In this document: one piece after another, positions 7,296 to 15,294 of the stretch
Layout: every line of letters starts with the position of its first letter
Position numbering within the stretch: position 1 is the first letter of the stretch
Source: an uncultured Flavobacteriales bacterium
Lineage (GTDB): Bacteria; Bacteroidota; Bacteroidia; Flavobacteriales; JBLHRE01
Assembly: GCA_937139155.1 (NCBI GenBank)
Contig: CAKZPI010000037.1
Span: 1 to 64,000 of the forward strand
Direction of reading: 5' to 3'
Length of the DNA: 64,000 nucleotides
The notes under the pieces: model-generated
What the model was told of the DNA's origin: nothing
Seen by the model: only the letters and a program-made list of their open reading frames with translations
The model's database searches: none
Program-made: the position numbers and the translations under genes

Positions 7296-8851
7296 ATCGG
7301 AGAACCTTTCTTGAATTTTTAGGCCTCGGTACTTTTGGATTGGCCCTTTCGCCTAACTTGGCTTTTTCTTCAGGCCCTAAAAAACTTTCTTGGCCTAAGC
7401 CCATTCCCCCTTCAAGCGCAGATCAGCTAATCTTATCAGAAGGACTGAGGTATGAACTTCTAATTTCTTGGAAGGATAAAATTTCAGATAAAGACTTTTT
7501 TGGACATCATAACGACTATTTGGCCTTCTTGAATTTAGAAGAGGGTCCGGCTTTATGGGTGAATCATGAATACATGGACCCCCTCTTTGTTTCAGGTTTT
7601 AAGAACGGAGAACGGAAAACCAAATCGCAAATAGACCTCGAACGGTATGAAGTGGGAGGATCTTTGCTAGCCCTTGATCAGGTGAATGGAAAATGGAAGG
7701 TAATTCCTGACTCGCCCCTGAATTATAGACTTACAGGTACCAGTAAAATTCCCTTTGCTTGGAAGGAAGCCATTCAAGGACAAAATTTTGCCATTGGTAC
7801 CATGGGGAATTGTGCCGGCGGAGTTTGCCCGAATGGGAACATTTTAACCTGTGAAGAAAATTACCAAGACTATTATGGTGACCGTGACCGGGAAGGAAAT
7901 TATGTTCCGGGTTATTACCAATGGAGCAATGCCTATGATTTGCCCCCCGAGCATTACGGCTGGGTGGTAGAGTTTAATCCGATTACCAAAGAAAGCCGAA
8001 AGCTGGTTTCTTTAGGTAGGATGGCCCATGAATGTGCCACGGTTTCTGTTTGTGAGGATGGAAGATGGGTGGTTTATACCGGAGACGATAAGGAAAACGA
8101 ACACCTCTATAAATTCATTGGCTCAAAACCTGGGTCCTTGACCGAAGGGAAACTATACGTTGCCAATTTTGAAGAGGGAAAATGGCTTTCCCTTGATCTA
8201 GAAGATCAGCCCATTTTAAAGAAAAACTTTAGTTCTCAAACCGAAGTTCTAATTCATTGCAGAGAAGCAGCCAAACTTCTGAGGGCTACCCCCTTAGATC
8301 GCCCTGAAGACATTCAAATAGACCCCATTACCAGGTCGGTTATGGTGGCTGCAACCAAAAATCTATCCAAGGAAAACTACTACGGAAGCATCTTAAAAAT
8401 AATGGAAGAAGGCAACCATCCGGATGCTTTGAATTTTAAATCCGAAACCTTTGTTTCAGGCGGATTGGACACCGGATTCGCTTGCCCAGACAACATCGCA
8501 TTTGACCCGGCTGGAAATCTTTGGTTTACCACGGATATTTCAGGTTGGAGCATTGAAGAAGGACCATATTCAGGATTTGGAAACAACGCCCTTTTCGCCA
8601 TACCAAGATGGGGTGAAACCGCCGGAATTCCGATTCGCATAGCCACCGCGCCGGTGGACGCTGAGCTAACGGGACCCTGTTTTTCTTCCGATGGTAAAAC
8701 CTTGTTTTTGAGTGTTCAGCACCCGGGTGAAACCACAAATGACCTAAGTAATTTCACATCATCTTGGCCTGGGAAACCCGGGGAAATGCCAAAATCTTCT
8801 GTGGTAGCCATTCAAGGAGACCTTTTGAATCAAATTGCTGAGCTAAGATAA
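7292..8851 (+). CDS. PhoX/DUF839-family secreted phosphatase-like protein
   Basis: A 519-residue protein. The N-terminus NRRTFLEFLGLGTFGLAL is a twin-arginine-type export signal. Beyond it is a PhoX (PF05787) beta-propeller with WVNHEYM, GNCAGGVCPNGNILTCEEN near residue 175, the YGDRD segment and late propeller blades (ACPDNIAFDPAGNLWFTTD). PhoX enzymes are calcium- and iron-dependent alkaline phosphatases that release phosphate from organic esters in the periplasm or outside. The substrate is not determinable here. It overlaps dcd by 4 bases and ends convergently within the csaA 3' end (9-base overlap). Confidence 0.88.
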   Translation: MNRRTFLEFLGLGTFGLALSPNLAFSSGPKKLSWPKPIPPSSADQLILSEGLRYELLISWKDKISDKDFFGHHNDYLAFLNLEEGPALWVNHEYMDPLFVSGFKNGERKTKSQIDLERYEVGGSLLALDQVNGKWKVIPDSPLNYRLTGTSKIPFAWKEAIQGQNFAIGTMGNCAGGVCPNGNILTCEENYQDYYGDRDREGNYVPGYYQWSNAYDLPPEHYGWVVEFNPITKESRKLVSLGRMAHECATVSVCEDGRWVVYTGDDKENEHLYKFIGSKPGSLTEGKLYVANFEEGKWLSLDLEDQPILKKNFSSQTEVLIHCREAAKLLRATPLDRPEDIQIDPITRSVMVAATKNLSKENYYGSILKIMEEGNHPDALNFKSETFVSGGLDTGFACPDNIAFDPAGNLWFTTDISGWSIEEGPYSGFGNNALFAIPRWGETAGIPIRIATAPVDAELTGPCFSSDGKTLFLSVQHPGETTNDLSNFTSSWPGKPGEMPKSSVVAIQGDLLNQIAELR

Positions 8852-9169
8852 GCGCGACCCATTTTCAACCCTTCGTTCGGGCTTAATTAAAACCACTCCT
8901 TCCTCTGTTTCATGACCTAGCACCAAACATTCAGACCGTATGGGACCAATTTGACGGGGTGGGAAATTCAATACGGCCAAGACCTGTTGGCCAATGAGAT
9001 CATCTGCTTGATAAAGCTTCGTGATTTGCGCGGAGGATTTTTTAATGCCCTTCTTTCCGAAATCAATGTGTAGAATATAAGCAGGCTTTCTAGCCTCAGG
9101 AAAGGGGAGGGCCTTTAAAATGGTGCCTGCATGAATTTCAAATTCAAAGAATTCTTGAGCCGTTTTCAT
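8843..9169 (-). CDS. csaA: CsaA-type tRNA-binding-domain protein
   Basis: A 108-residue protein that is a single tRNA-binding/EMAP-II-like OB fold: FFEFEIHAGTIL, PEARKPAYILHIDFG, KKSSAQITKLY, QVLAVLNFPPRQIGPIRSECLVLG and a VVLIKPE end. CsaA acts as an export-related chaperone in Bacillus; the family also binds nucleic acid. I start it at the ATG at 9169, where the family begins. Upstream in-frame codons would read through a terminator-like hairpin. The placement of that hairpin 19 bases before the ATG is unusual. Confidence 0.85.
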   Translation of the reverse strand: MKTAQEFFEFEIHAGTILKALPFPEARKPAYILHIDFGKKGIKKSSAQITKLYQADDLIGQQVLAVLNFPPRQIGPIRSECLVLGHETEEGVVLIKPERRVENGSRLS

Positions 9170-9177
9170 GCCTACAA

Positions 9178-9263
9178 GTAAAAAAAAAGCCGGATAACTC
9201 CGGCTCTTTTCTGCTTTGAAAAAGTGTATTAACCCAAAAATGCATGTATCATGCAAAATTGGG
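9178..9263 (-). ncRNA. candidate small RNA or attenuator leader upstream of csaA
   Basis: On the minus strand an exact -7 box (TACCTTTG, 9273-9266) is followed a few bases later by a hairpin, CCCAA-TTT-TGCATG-ATA-CATGCA-TTT-TTGGG. A 24-27-base single-stranded linker and then a terminator-type stem AGCCGG/CCGGCT with nine T residues follow. The result would be a transcript of about 85 nt with two hairpins and its own promoter and terminator. It contains no obvious reading frame. It may be an independent sRNA or a leader that controls read-through into csaA. I recognise no named family. Confidence 0.5.
9188..9205 (-). terminator. intrinsic terminator of the candidate RNA
   Basis: Stem AGCCGG/CCGGCT with a 6-base loop, followed on the minus strand by a run of nine T. 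It lies between ribH and csaA and only 19 bases before the csaA start codon. Confidence 0.8.
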
Positions 9264-9265
9264 CG

Positions 9266-9273
9266 CAAAGGTA
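9266..9273 (-). promoter_or_regulatory. -7 promoter box of the candidate RNA/csaA transcript
   Basis: TACCTTTG on the minus strand is an exact Bacteroidota -7 box, placed so that transcription would start at the foot of the first hairpin. No convincing TTTG element is seen 18-21 bases upstream. Confidence 0.55.
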
Positions 9274-9314
9274 CGTTAACTTTTTCAATATATTTTAATT
9301 CCTTTCAAAATCAA

Positions 9315-9812
9315 TTAAGATCCTGATTTGTAAGAATTTAGATTGGCCATCTTAATGGCTGCTATGGCACATTCCGTACCCTTATTTCCATGTTTTCCGC
9401 CAGATCTTGCCTTGGCTTGCTCCTCATTATCGTCGGTTAGCACCCCGAAAATAACCGGAACTGGAAGTTGAATGTTCAGGTCGGCTACTCCATTGCTCAC
9501 CCCTTGGCAGACAAAATCAAAATGGGCCGTTTCACCACGAATTACTGATCCCAAAACGATGATGGCATGGGGCTTCACCTCGTTGAAAATATACTTGGCT
9601 CCGTAAATAAGTTCAAAACTACCAGGAACGTCTAGTTTGTATATTTCCTCTTTGGATACCCCGCAATCTAGAAGGGCATCCAGGGCGCCTTGATAAAGGT
9701 TGTGGGTGATTTCATGGTTCCATTCAGAAACCACAATGCCAATTCTCAAGCCCTGAGCCTCTGGAATGGAAGCCTTGTCGTAAACGCTGAGATTTTTTTT
9801 CTCCGTGGCCAT
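9315..9812 (-). CDS. ribH: 6,7-dimethyl-8-ribityllumazine synthase
   Basis: A 165-residue lumazine synthase condensing the ribityl-aminouracil intermediate with dihydroxybutanone phosphate, the penultimate step of riboflavin synthesis. Family motifs are present in order: IGIVVSEWNHEIT, LDVPGSFELIYGAK, IIVLGSVIRGETAHFDFV (catalytic His) and PVIFGVLTDDNEEQA followed by RSGGKHGNKGTECAIAAIKM. It starts 4 bases after the end of the TPR membrane-protein gene and shares that gene's promoter. Confidence 0.95.
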   Translation of the reverse strand: MATEKKNLSVYDKASIPEAQGLRIGIVVSEWNHEITHNLYQGALDALLDCGVSKEEIYKLDVPGSFELIYGAKYIFNEVKPHAIIVLGSVIRGETAHFDFVCQGVSNGVADLNIQLPVPVIFGVLTDDNEEQAKARSGGKHGNKGTECAIAAIKMANLNSYKSGS

Positions 9813-9815
9813 ATG

Positions 9816-10514
9816 CTAGTTGGAAGAGAATGCTTGAAGCTTTTCGATTTTCTCGATGTACTTCTCAATTCCGTTGGCTTCCTGAGCTTCAGGAAAATCT
9901 TCTTGAATGGTTTTATAACTGTCTAAAGCCTCCTCAAACATGGCAAGTTTCTCTGCCTCCGTTCCTGCTTTCATGAGGTAAACCGGACTCAAAAATTCTG
10001 ATTTGCTTCTAGAAACCGCTTTGTTGTAGTACTCAAGAGCTTCTTCACTTTGGCCCAGTTCAGAGAACGCATCTCCAATTAAACCATAAGTTACTGTTGC
10101 CAAGTGTGGGTCTTCCGTGCTAAACTCATCCAATTGACGAATGGCTTCGGCGTAATCTCCCATTTCAAAATAGGCTACTCCTGCGTAATATTTGGCCAAT
10201 TTTCCGGCATCGGTACTTGAGTAACGATCCATAATTTCAAGAAATCCATAAAACTGGGTGTTTCCTTCAAGGGCCAAGCGCAATGAGTCTTGCTCAAAAT
10301 ACATTTCGGCCACAAACATTTCCGCGGCAGCTTCTTCTTCTAAAGGAGCTCTGTACAGCAAGTTGTAAGCGTAATACCCTCCTACAACCACAATAATGGC
10401 CCCCATGATAATTCCTAGGAGCTTTTGATTCTCCTCAATGAAACTCTCGGTTCTGGTTAATGCCTCTTCAACTTGGGCTAATTGGTCTTCTGTTTCGTCG
10501 TGCTTTTTCGCCAT
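9816..10514 (-). CDS. TPR membrane protein (YfgM-like)
   Basis: About 232 residues: a charged cytosolic N-terminus, one membrane helix (LLGIIMGAIIVVVGGYYAY, around residues 35-53) and a long TPR-type C-terminus (YFEMGDYAEAIRQLDEF, AFSELGQSEEALEYYNKAV). The layout matches YfgM-type proteins that assist at the Sec translocon. I choose the ATG at 10514 rather than one 22 codons upstream, because an exact promoter box lies at 10533-10540, inside what would otherwise be coding sequence. It is co-transcribed with ribH. Confidence 0.8.
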   Translation of the reverse strand: MAKKHDETEDQLAQVEEALTRTESFIEENQKLLGIIMGAIIVVVGGYYAYNLLYRAPLEEEAAAEMFVAEMYFEQDSLRLALEGNTQFYGFLEIMDRYSSTDAGKLAKYYAGVAYFEMGDYAEAIRQLDEFSTEDPHLATVTYGLIGDAFSELGQSEEALEYYNKAVSRSKSEFLSPVYLMKAGTEAEKLAMFEEALDSYKTIQEDFPEAQEANGIEKYIEKIEKLQAFSSN

Positions 10515-10532
10515 GGACTCTAAAATTTGGGG

Positions 10533-10540
10533 CAAAAGTA
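10533..10540 (-). promoter_or_regulatory. -7 promoter box for the TPR-ribH operon
   Basis: TACTTTTG on the minus strand is an exact TAnnTTTG match, 19 bases before the ATG at 10514. It decides the start choice of the TPR gene. Confidence 0.6.
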
Positions 10541-10603
10541 ATTTTTTTCTTTCATTCTTTTTCTGATTGAAAGATTCCATTTTTGCAAAACTGAATTCAG
10601 GAC

Positions 10604-11701
10604 ATGCATTTAAAAAAAATACACCTTCAACACTATAAGAACCTAGACGAGCTAGACCTCGATTTTGTGGATGGAATCAACTGTTTGGTTGGGAAGAATG
10701 GAGCGGGTAAAACCAATGTGCTTGACGCGATTTACTTTCTGTCTTTCACCAAAAGCTATACCCAGCCCCTTGACGCAAATGTGGTTTTAGAAGGGGAGGA
10801 AACCATGACCCTGAACGGTATTTATGAACGAAAGGAGAAGGAGGAGCGAGTTGACATTGGGGTTCATAAGGGCCAAAAGAAAAAGGTTCAGCGAAACCTA
10901 AAGCCCTATAAAAGATTGGTGGAGCATATTGGTGAATTTCCCTTAACCATGATTTCTCCTACCGATCGTGACTTGGTTGTGGAAGGTTCAGAAACTCGCC
11001 GGAAATTTATTGACGGGGTCATTGGTCAAACCGATCGCGCCTATTTGAAATCCCTGCTTTCCTATAATAAAGCCCTTGCCCAGAGAAATGCCCTTCTCAA
11101 ATATTTCGCAGCAAATCGAAACTTTGATTCCGATTCCTTGGCCCCTTATAACCTTCAACTAGAAACCTTCGGAACCGATATTTTTCAAAAGCGAATGGAA
11201 TTTTTGAAGCAGTTTCAGCCCTTGGTGCTTGATTATTACAAACGCATTGCGGAAGACTCAGAAGAGGTGAACTTGGTCTATCAATCGAATTTGATTGAAA
11301 GTGAATGGAAGCTTCTCTTTGAAACCTCCTTAGAAAAAGACAGGGTTTTGACCTATACCAGCAAAGGGGTTCATAAAGATGACATTAAGTTTGAGCTAAG
11401 GGGGCAGGCCCTGAAAAAAATGGGATCTCAGGGACAACAAAAATCCTTTCTTATTGCGCTTAAGCTGGCTCAATACCAAATCATTAAAGACGCCACTGGG
11501 GTGAAGCCCATTTTATTATTGGATGATATATTCGATAAACTTGATCCCTACCGGGTTTCGGCTTTGATTGACTTGGTGAACAAAGACTTTTTTGGACAAA
11601 TCTTCATTTCAGATACACATGAAGATCGAATGGAAAGCATTTTATCGAGACTTCAAGGAGAACACCGTATCTTTAAAATCGACAAAGGTTCAGCAATATG
11701 A
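10604..11701 (+). CDS. recF: DNA replication and repair protein RecF
   Basis: A 365-residue SMC-like ATPase that loads recombination proteins at single-strand gaps with RecO and RecR. Features: N-terminal HLKKIHLQHYKNLDELDLDF, Walker A GKNGAGKT near residue 35, ABC signature region GSQGQQKSFLIALKLAQ near residue 278 and Walker B KPILLLDDIFDKLD near residue 302. It is divergent from the TPR gene. Its stop overlaps the start of the next gene (ATGA). Confidence 0.95.
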   Translation: MHLKKIHLQHYKNLDELDLDFVDGINCLVGKNGAGKTNVLDAIYFLSFTKSYTQPLDANVVLEGEETMTLNGIYERKEKEERVDIGVHKGQKKKVQRNLKPYKRLVEHIGEFPLTMISPTDRDLVVEGSETRRKFIDGVIGQTDRAYLKSLLSYNKALAQRNALLKYFAANRNFDSDSLAPYNLQLETFGTDIFQKRMEFLKQFQPLVLDYYKRIAEDSEEVNLVYQSNLIESEWKLLFETSLEKDRVLTYTSKGVHKDDIKFELRGQALKKMGSQGQQKSFLIALKLAQYQIIKDATGVKPILLLDDIFDKLDPYRVSALIDLVNKDFFGQIFISDTHEDRMESILSRLQGEHRIFKIDKGSAI

Positions 11702-11988
11702 GAGAAGGAGAAAACTTAAAAATTGGCGATTTAATCAAGCTTTGGCAAAGGCAGTCTGGGCTTGAACCTGGTTTGATTGAGGTTCGGGTGCAAAATGCTT
11801 GGCAAGCTGTTTTGGGGGAGGAAATTGCTAGAGAAACCACGGAGTTTAAATTAAAGAACCGGGTCTTATACATTAAAATTGAATCCTCAGCCCTTCGGCA
11901 GGACCTATCTTATAGTTCAGAGAAACTGGTGAATCACCTAAATGAACACCTTGACGGGAAGTTCATAGACTCCATCCGGTTTAGGTAA
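11698..11988 (+). CDS. DUF721 (DciA-like) protein
   Basis: A 96-residue DUF721 protein: an N-terminal helix pair (IGDLIKLWQRQSGLEPGLIEVRV), NAWQAVLGEEIA, then the KLKNRVLYIKIESSALRQDLSY beta-hairpin and a helix, with a KFIDSIRFR end. DciA, the DUF721 founder, loads the replicative helicase in bacteria lacking DnaC. The pairing with recF is common in this phylum. Overlap by 4 bases shows translational coupling. Confidence 0.85.
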   Translation: MREGENLKIGDLIKLWQRQSGLEPGLIEVRVQNAWQAVLGEEIARETTEFKLKNRVLYIKIESSALRQDLSYSSEKLVNHLNEHLDGKFIDSIRFR

Positions 11989-11992
11989 ACAA

Positions 11993-12019
11993 AAAAGCCC
12001 TCCAATTTGGAAGGCTTTT
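11993..12019. terminator. terminator between the DUF721 gene and ndk
   Basis: Stem AAAAGCC/GGCTTTT extended by TCC/GGA across one C-A mismatch, 5-base loop. A-rich and T-rich flanks allow function in both directions for these convergent genes. Confidence 0.75.
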
Positions 12020-12042
12020 AAATTCTTGTAAAAAAGGATGAA

Positions 12043-12462
12043 TTAGAACTTCTCGCGCTCTGAAAAGAAGAAGTTTCCTTCAATTCCTGCATTTTCATCA
12101 CTGTCTGAACCGTGAATGGCATTGGCAGAAATGCTTTCCGCATAAAGCTTACGAATGGTTCCTTCAGCCGCTTCTTCAGGATTGGTAGCACCAATTAGGG
12201 TACGGAAATCCGAAACCGCATTGTCTTTCTCTAAAATGGCTGCTACAATCGGACCGCTGGTCATGTATTCAACCAAATCTCCAAAAAACGGACGCTCTTT
12301 GTGGATGGCGTAAAAGGCCTCCGCGTCTGCTTTTGACAATTGAGTTTGTTTCATCGCTACGATTCTGAATCCAGCAGCGTTAATTTTTTCTAGAATGGCG
12401 CCGGTGTATCCTTTTGATACTGCATCCGGTTTAACCATGGTAAAGGTTCTTTTTCCTGACAT
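12043..12462 (-). CDS. ndk: nucleoside diphosphate kinase
   Basis: A 139-residue enzyme transferring the gamma-phosphate between nucleoside triphosphates and diphosphates through a phosphohistidine. Recognisable are the [14 protein letters not shown] start, [12 protein letters not shown] and the active-site stretch [10 protein letters not shown] containing the catalytic His, followed by [12 protein letters not shown]. Length is usual for the family. Upstream on the minus strand, TATTTTCG is one mismatch from a -7 box. Confidence 0.96.
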   Translation of the reverse strand: MSGKRTFTMVKPDAVSKGYTGAILEKINAAGFRIVAMKQTQLSKADAEAFYAIHKERPFFGDLVEYMTSGPIVAAILEKDNAVSDFRTLIGATNPEEAAEGTIRKLYAESISANAIHGSDSDENAGIEGNFFFSEREKF

Positions 12463-12529
12463 TTCGTATGGTCTTGAAATTTGGCGCGAAAATAGAAAAT
12501 AAATAGCGTTTAGGGCGTGTGAATATTTT

Positions 12530-12537
12530 TATTTTTG
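12530..12537 (+). promoter_or_regulatory. -7 promoter box for nrnA-gldI operon
   Basis: TATTTTTG matches TAnnTTTG exactly and ends only 4 bases before the nrnA start codon. If used, the transcript would be nearly leaderless. A TTTA lies 17 bases upstream as a weak -33 candidate. Confidence 0.45.
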
Positions 12538-12541
12538 GCCA

Positions 12542-13537
12542 ATGGATTCCAATTTAATAAAGGGCTTCAAAGAGGCCATTGTTCCGGGTGAACATCACCT
12601 GATTCTCTCCCACGTAAATCCCGATGGGGATGCTGTAGGCTCTTCCTTGGGCTGGTCTAGTTTTTTACGCTCAAAGGGTGTGAAAACCACCATGGTTCTC
12701 CCCAATAAGTTTGCCGATTTCCTGGCCTGGATTCCTGGCTCAGAAGAAATTAGGTTTGCAGAAAGCATGACGGAGGATGAGGTGCAGGATCTGTTTGAAT
12801 CCATTGACCGAATCCATTGCCTGGATTTTAATGCCCTTTCCAGAATTAAATGGGGGCAGGAAATTGCCTCCTCCGGAAAACCAATTTATTTGATTGACCA
12901 CCATCAAGATCCGGAAGACTTTGCCACGGTTGCTTATTCAAATACCTCTTCTTGCGCCACGGCGGAAATGGTTTTAGACCTAATATTGGCATTGGAGGGC
13001 GAAATAAAACTTTCCCCGGAAGGGGCCACGGCCCTTTATACCGGCTTATTAACCGATACAGGGTCCTTTCGGTTTCCGTCAACCCGGTCAAAAACCTTTA
13101 GGTACGCAGCAGACTTAATTGATTTAGGGGCCGATAATGGAGCCATATATCAGAGAATATTTGATACCAACTCCTTAAACAGGTTGAAATTATTGGGGTA
13201 TTGCCTTTCAAATGGAATGGAGGTTTTGGAAGAGAAAAACGCTGCAATTATCAGCCTTTCTGTGAAAACCCTGCGAAAGTATAATTACCAGCAAGGAGAT
13301 ACGGAAGGAATTGTGAATTATCCACTTTCTGTAGAGAACATTAAGGTTTCGGTCATTTTTAAAGAAGATGATGGATTCCTAAAAGTTTCCCTTCGGTCGA
13401 AAGGTGATCTGCCTGTGAATCAAATCGCTTCAAAGTATTTCAATGGGGGCGGACATAAAAACGCGGCAGGCGGACGATTTGATGGGAATCTTGCCCAAGC
13501 ACGTGAAACCCTATTAAAGGCCTTGGATGAATTATAA
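12542..13537 (+). CDS. nrnA: DHH/DHHA1 phosphoesterase, NrnA-type oligoribonuclease/pAp phosphatase
   Basis: A 331-residue DHH phosphoesterase. The N-terminal domain has the metal-binding SHVNPDGDAVGSS motif, the HCLDF segment and IDHHQDP. The C-terminal DHHA1 domain ends with the substrate-binding GGGHKNAAGGR. NrnA degrades very short RNA oligomers and dephosphorylates pAp. It overlaps the gldI-like gene by 11 bases. The nrnA-gldI-PPIase order is one seen in gliding flavobacteria. Confidence 0.92.
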   Translation: MDSNLIKGFKEAIVPGEHHLILSHVNPDGDAVGSSLGWSSFLRSKGVKTTMVLPNKFADFLAWIPGSEEIRFAESMTEDEVQDLFESIDRIHCLDFNALSRIKWGQEIASSGKPIYLIDHHQDPEDFATVAYSNTSSCATAEMVLDLILALEGEIKLSPEGATALYTGLLTDTGSFRFPSTRSKTFRYAADLIDLGADNGAIYQRIFDTNSLNRLKLLGYCLSNGMEVLEEKNAAIISLSVKTLRKYNYQQGDTEGIVNYPLSVENIKVSVIFKEDDGFLKVSLRSKGDLPVNQIASKYFNGGGHKNAAGGRFDGNLAQARETLLKALDEL

Positions 13538-14078
13538 AAAGCTAATTTGGATGGGCATAGGGCTCATCCTTACCCTCGGGGTAATCCTATTCTTATGGCT
13601 TTCGCCGGAAGGAGAAAAACCCAAACCCAAACGGTTGTCGAAAGAGGAGATGATTGAATTAAACAAGGTTCAACGCGATCAGGAAACCGAAAGAATTCAA
13701 GCATACCTGAACCGATTTGATTTGGAAATGCAAAAATCCGAAACCGGTTTACGATTTACAATTACCAAGGAAACCGAAAATCCCCAAGAAATTCAGGTGG
13801 GTGATTTGGTCGTTTATTCAATGGCCATGACCAACTTAATGGGGGATACCTTTACCACCTGTTTCCATCAACAGCCTTGTAATACATTGATTAACAGAGA
13901 TAATACCATTCGCGGACTTCATGAAGGACTACAGTTACTTAGTCTTGGTGAAAAAGCGACTTTTATCATACCTTCGCACCTTGCTTATGGACTCCATGGA
14001 AAACCTGGAGAAATAGGCGCCTGGGAAACCTTGATGTGCAAGGTTGAAATCCTTGGAATTGAAAAAACAGAAGAATGA
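13527..14078 (+). CDS. gldI: GldI-like FKBP-type peptidyl-prolyl isomerase
   Basis: 183 residues: a short cytosolic tip, one membrane helix (about 7-26), a charged helical spacer ([23 protein letters not shown] region) and a C-terminal FKBP domain ([40 protein letters not shown]). GldI is a proline isomerase needed for gliding in Flavobacterium. The Flavobacterium protein is a lipoprotein; no lipobox Cys is present here, so this copy appears anchored by an uncleaved helix. The gldI name rests on domain plus gene order. Confidence 0.72.
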   Translation: MNYKKLIWMGIGLILTLGVILFLWLSPEGEKPKPKRLSKEEMIELNKVQRDQETERIQAYLNRFDLEMQKSETGLRFTITKETENPQEIQVGDLVVYSMAMTNLMGDTFTTCFHQQPCNTLINRDNTIRGLHEGLQLLSLGEKATFIIPSHLAYGLHGKPGEIGAWETLMCKVEILGIEKTEE

Positions 14079-15115
14079 ATAAGATTTTAGGCCTTTTAGC
14101 AATTGCAGGAATAGCCTTTGGATGCGCAACCAACGCTCAAAACATGGAAGACGGAATCTATGCAAGACTAGAAACCTCCAAGGGGGTGATTCTATTGGAA
14201 TTAGAATATGAAAAGACTCCGATGACAGTAGCCAATTTTGTTGGCCTGGCTGAAGGAAGCATTGAAAACGATGAGAAGAAGAAGGGAGAGCCTTATTACG
14301 ACGGATTGGTATTCCATCGGGTGATTTCTGATTTTATGATTCAAGGTGGATGTCCGAACGGAACCGGAATGGGAGATCCTGGGTATAAATTTCCAGATGA
14401 AATTGATCCTAGTTTAAAACACGATACAGCGGGTATCCTGTCCATGGCAAATGCGGGTCCGGGAACCAATGGATCTCAATTCTTCATCACCCACAAGGAA
14501 ACCCCTTGGCTAGATGGAAAGCATACCGTATTTGGTCATGTAATTGAAGGGTATGATGTGGTTCATGCCATTGAGCAAGGCGATACCTTAATTTCAGTGA
14601 ACATCATCCGAGAAGGAAAGGGAGCGAAGAAATTCAATGCCGCAAAGGTTTTCGGTGAAAAAATGGACGCCTATCAGGCTGAGCTTGACGCTGAAAAAGC
14701 CGCAAAACTTGCTCCCATTAAAGATTTGGTTGATCAGGCCAAAACCACCCCTTCAGGTTTGATGTACATCATCCACGAAGAAGGGGAGGGGAAGAAAGCA
14801 GAAGCTGGAATGACAGCTCATGTGAATTATCAAGGTGGATTTCCAAATGGGAAACTCTTTGATACCAATATTGAAGAAATAGCAAAAGAAAACGATTTAT
14901 ATAATCCCCAAAGACCCTATGAGCCTTTGAAATTTGTTCTCGGACAAGGAAGAGTGATTCCTGGATGGGAAGAGGGAATTATGTTATTGAACGAAGGAGC
15001 GAAGGCAACTTTAATCATACCATCTGAATTAGGTTACGGAAAAAGAGGGATGCCCCCTGTGATTCCGGGTGATTCATACTTGGTATTTGAGGTTGAACTC
15101 GTAAGTTTAGACTAA
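14075..15115 (+). CDS. dual-family peptidyl-prolyl isomerase lipoprotein (cyclophilin-FKBP fusion)
   Basis: 346 residues with a lipoprotein signal (GIAFGC, Cys17). Residues about 28-190 are a cyclophilin: [29 protein letters not shown] and [11 protein letters not shown]. After a helical linker rich in Glu, Lys and Ala, residues about 225-346 form an FKBP domain: [30 protein letters not shown] and [11 protein letters not shown]. Both folds keep key active-site residues. The lipoprotein signal implies envelope folding of exported proteins, possibly T9SS or outer-membrane clients. The start overlaps the gldI-like stop (ATGA). Confidence 0.9.
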   Translation: MNKILGLLAIAGIAFGCATNAQNMEDGIYARLETSKGVILLELEYEKTPMTVANFVGLAEGSIENDEKKKGEPYYDGLVFHRVISDFMIQGGCPNGTGMGDPGYKFPDEIDPSLKHDTAGILSMANAGPGTNGSQFFITHKETPWLDGKHTVFGHVIEGYDVVHAIEQGDTLISVNIIREGKGAKKFNAAKVFGEKMDAYQAELDAEKAAKLAPIKDLVDQAKTTPSGLMYIIHEEGEGKKAEAGMTAHVNYQGGFPNGKLFDTNIEEIAKENDLYNPQRPYEPLKFVLGQGRVIPGWEEGIMLLNEGAKATLIIPSELGYGKRGMPPVIPGDSYLVFEVELVSLD

Positions 15116-15123
15116 GCCCTGAT

Positions 15124-15153
15124 TTTGGAGGGAAGCCCAAAGATTTATATTTG
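15124..15153 (+). promoter_or_regulatory. promoter of the surface adhesin operon
   Basis: TTTG (15124-15127), an 18-base spacer and TATATTTG (15146-15153) together match the full two-element Bacteroidota promoter. It implies a leader of about 135 nt before the adhesin ATG. I see no clear hairpin or reading frame in that leader. Confidence 0.65.
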
Positions 15154-15294
15154 AATCTCGGTTTTTCTACGAAATTAACAGGCTTTGTTGAAAAAATACT
15201 GAGACCTGAATCATCCATTCCTTAAAATTTAATTGTTTAGGGGGTGGTTTTTCATAAGAAACAACTAAGGCATAAAAACTTAATACAGAGGCAT

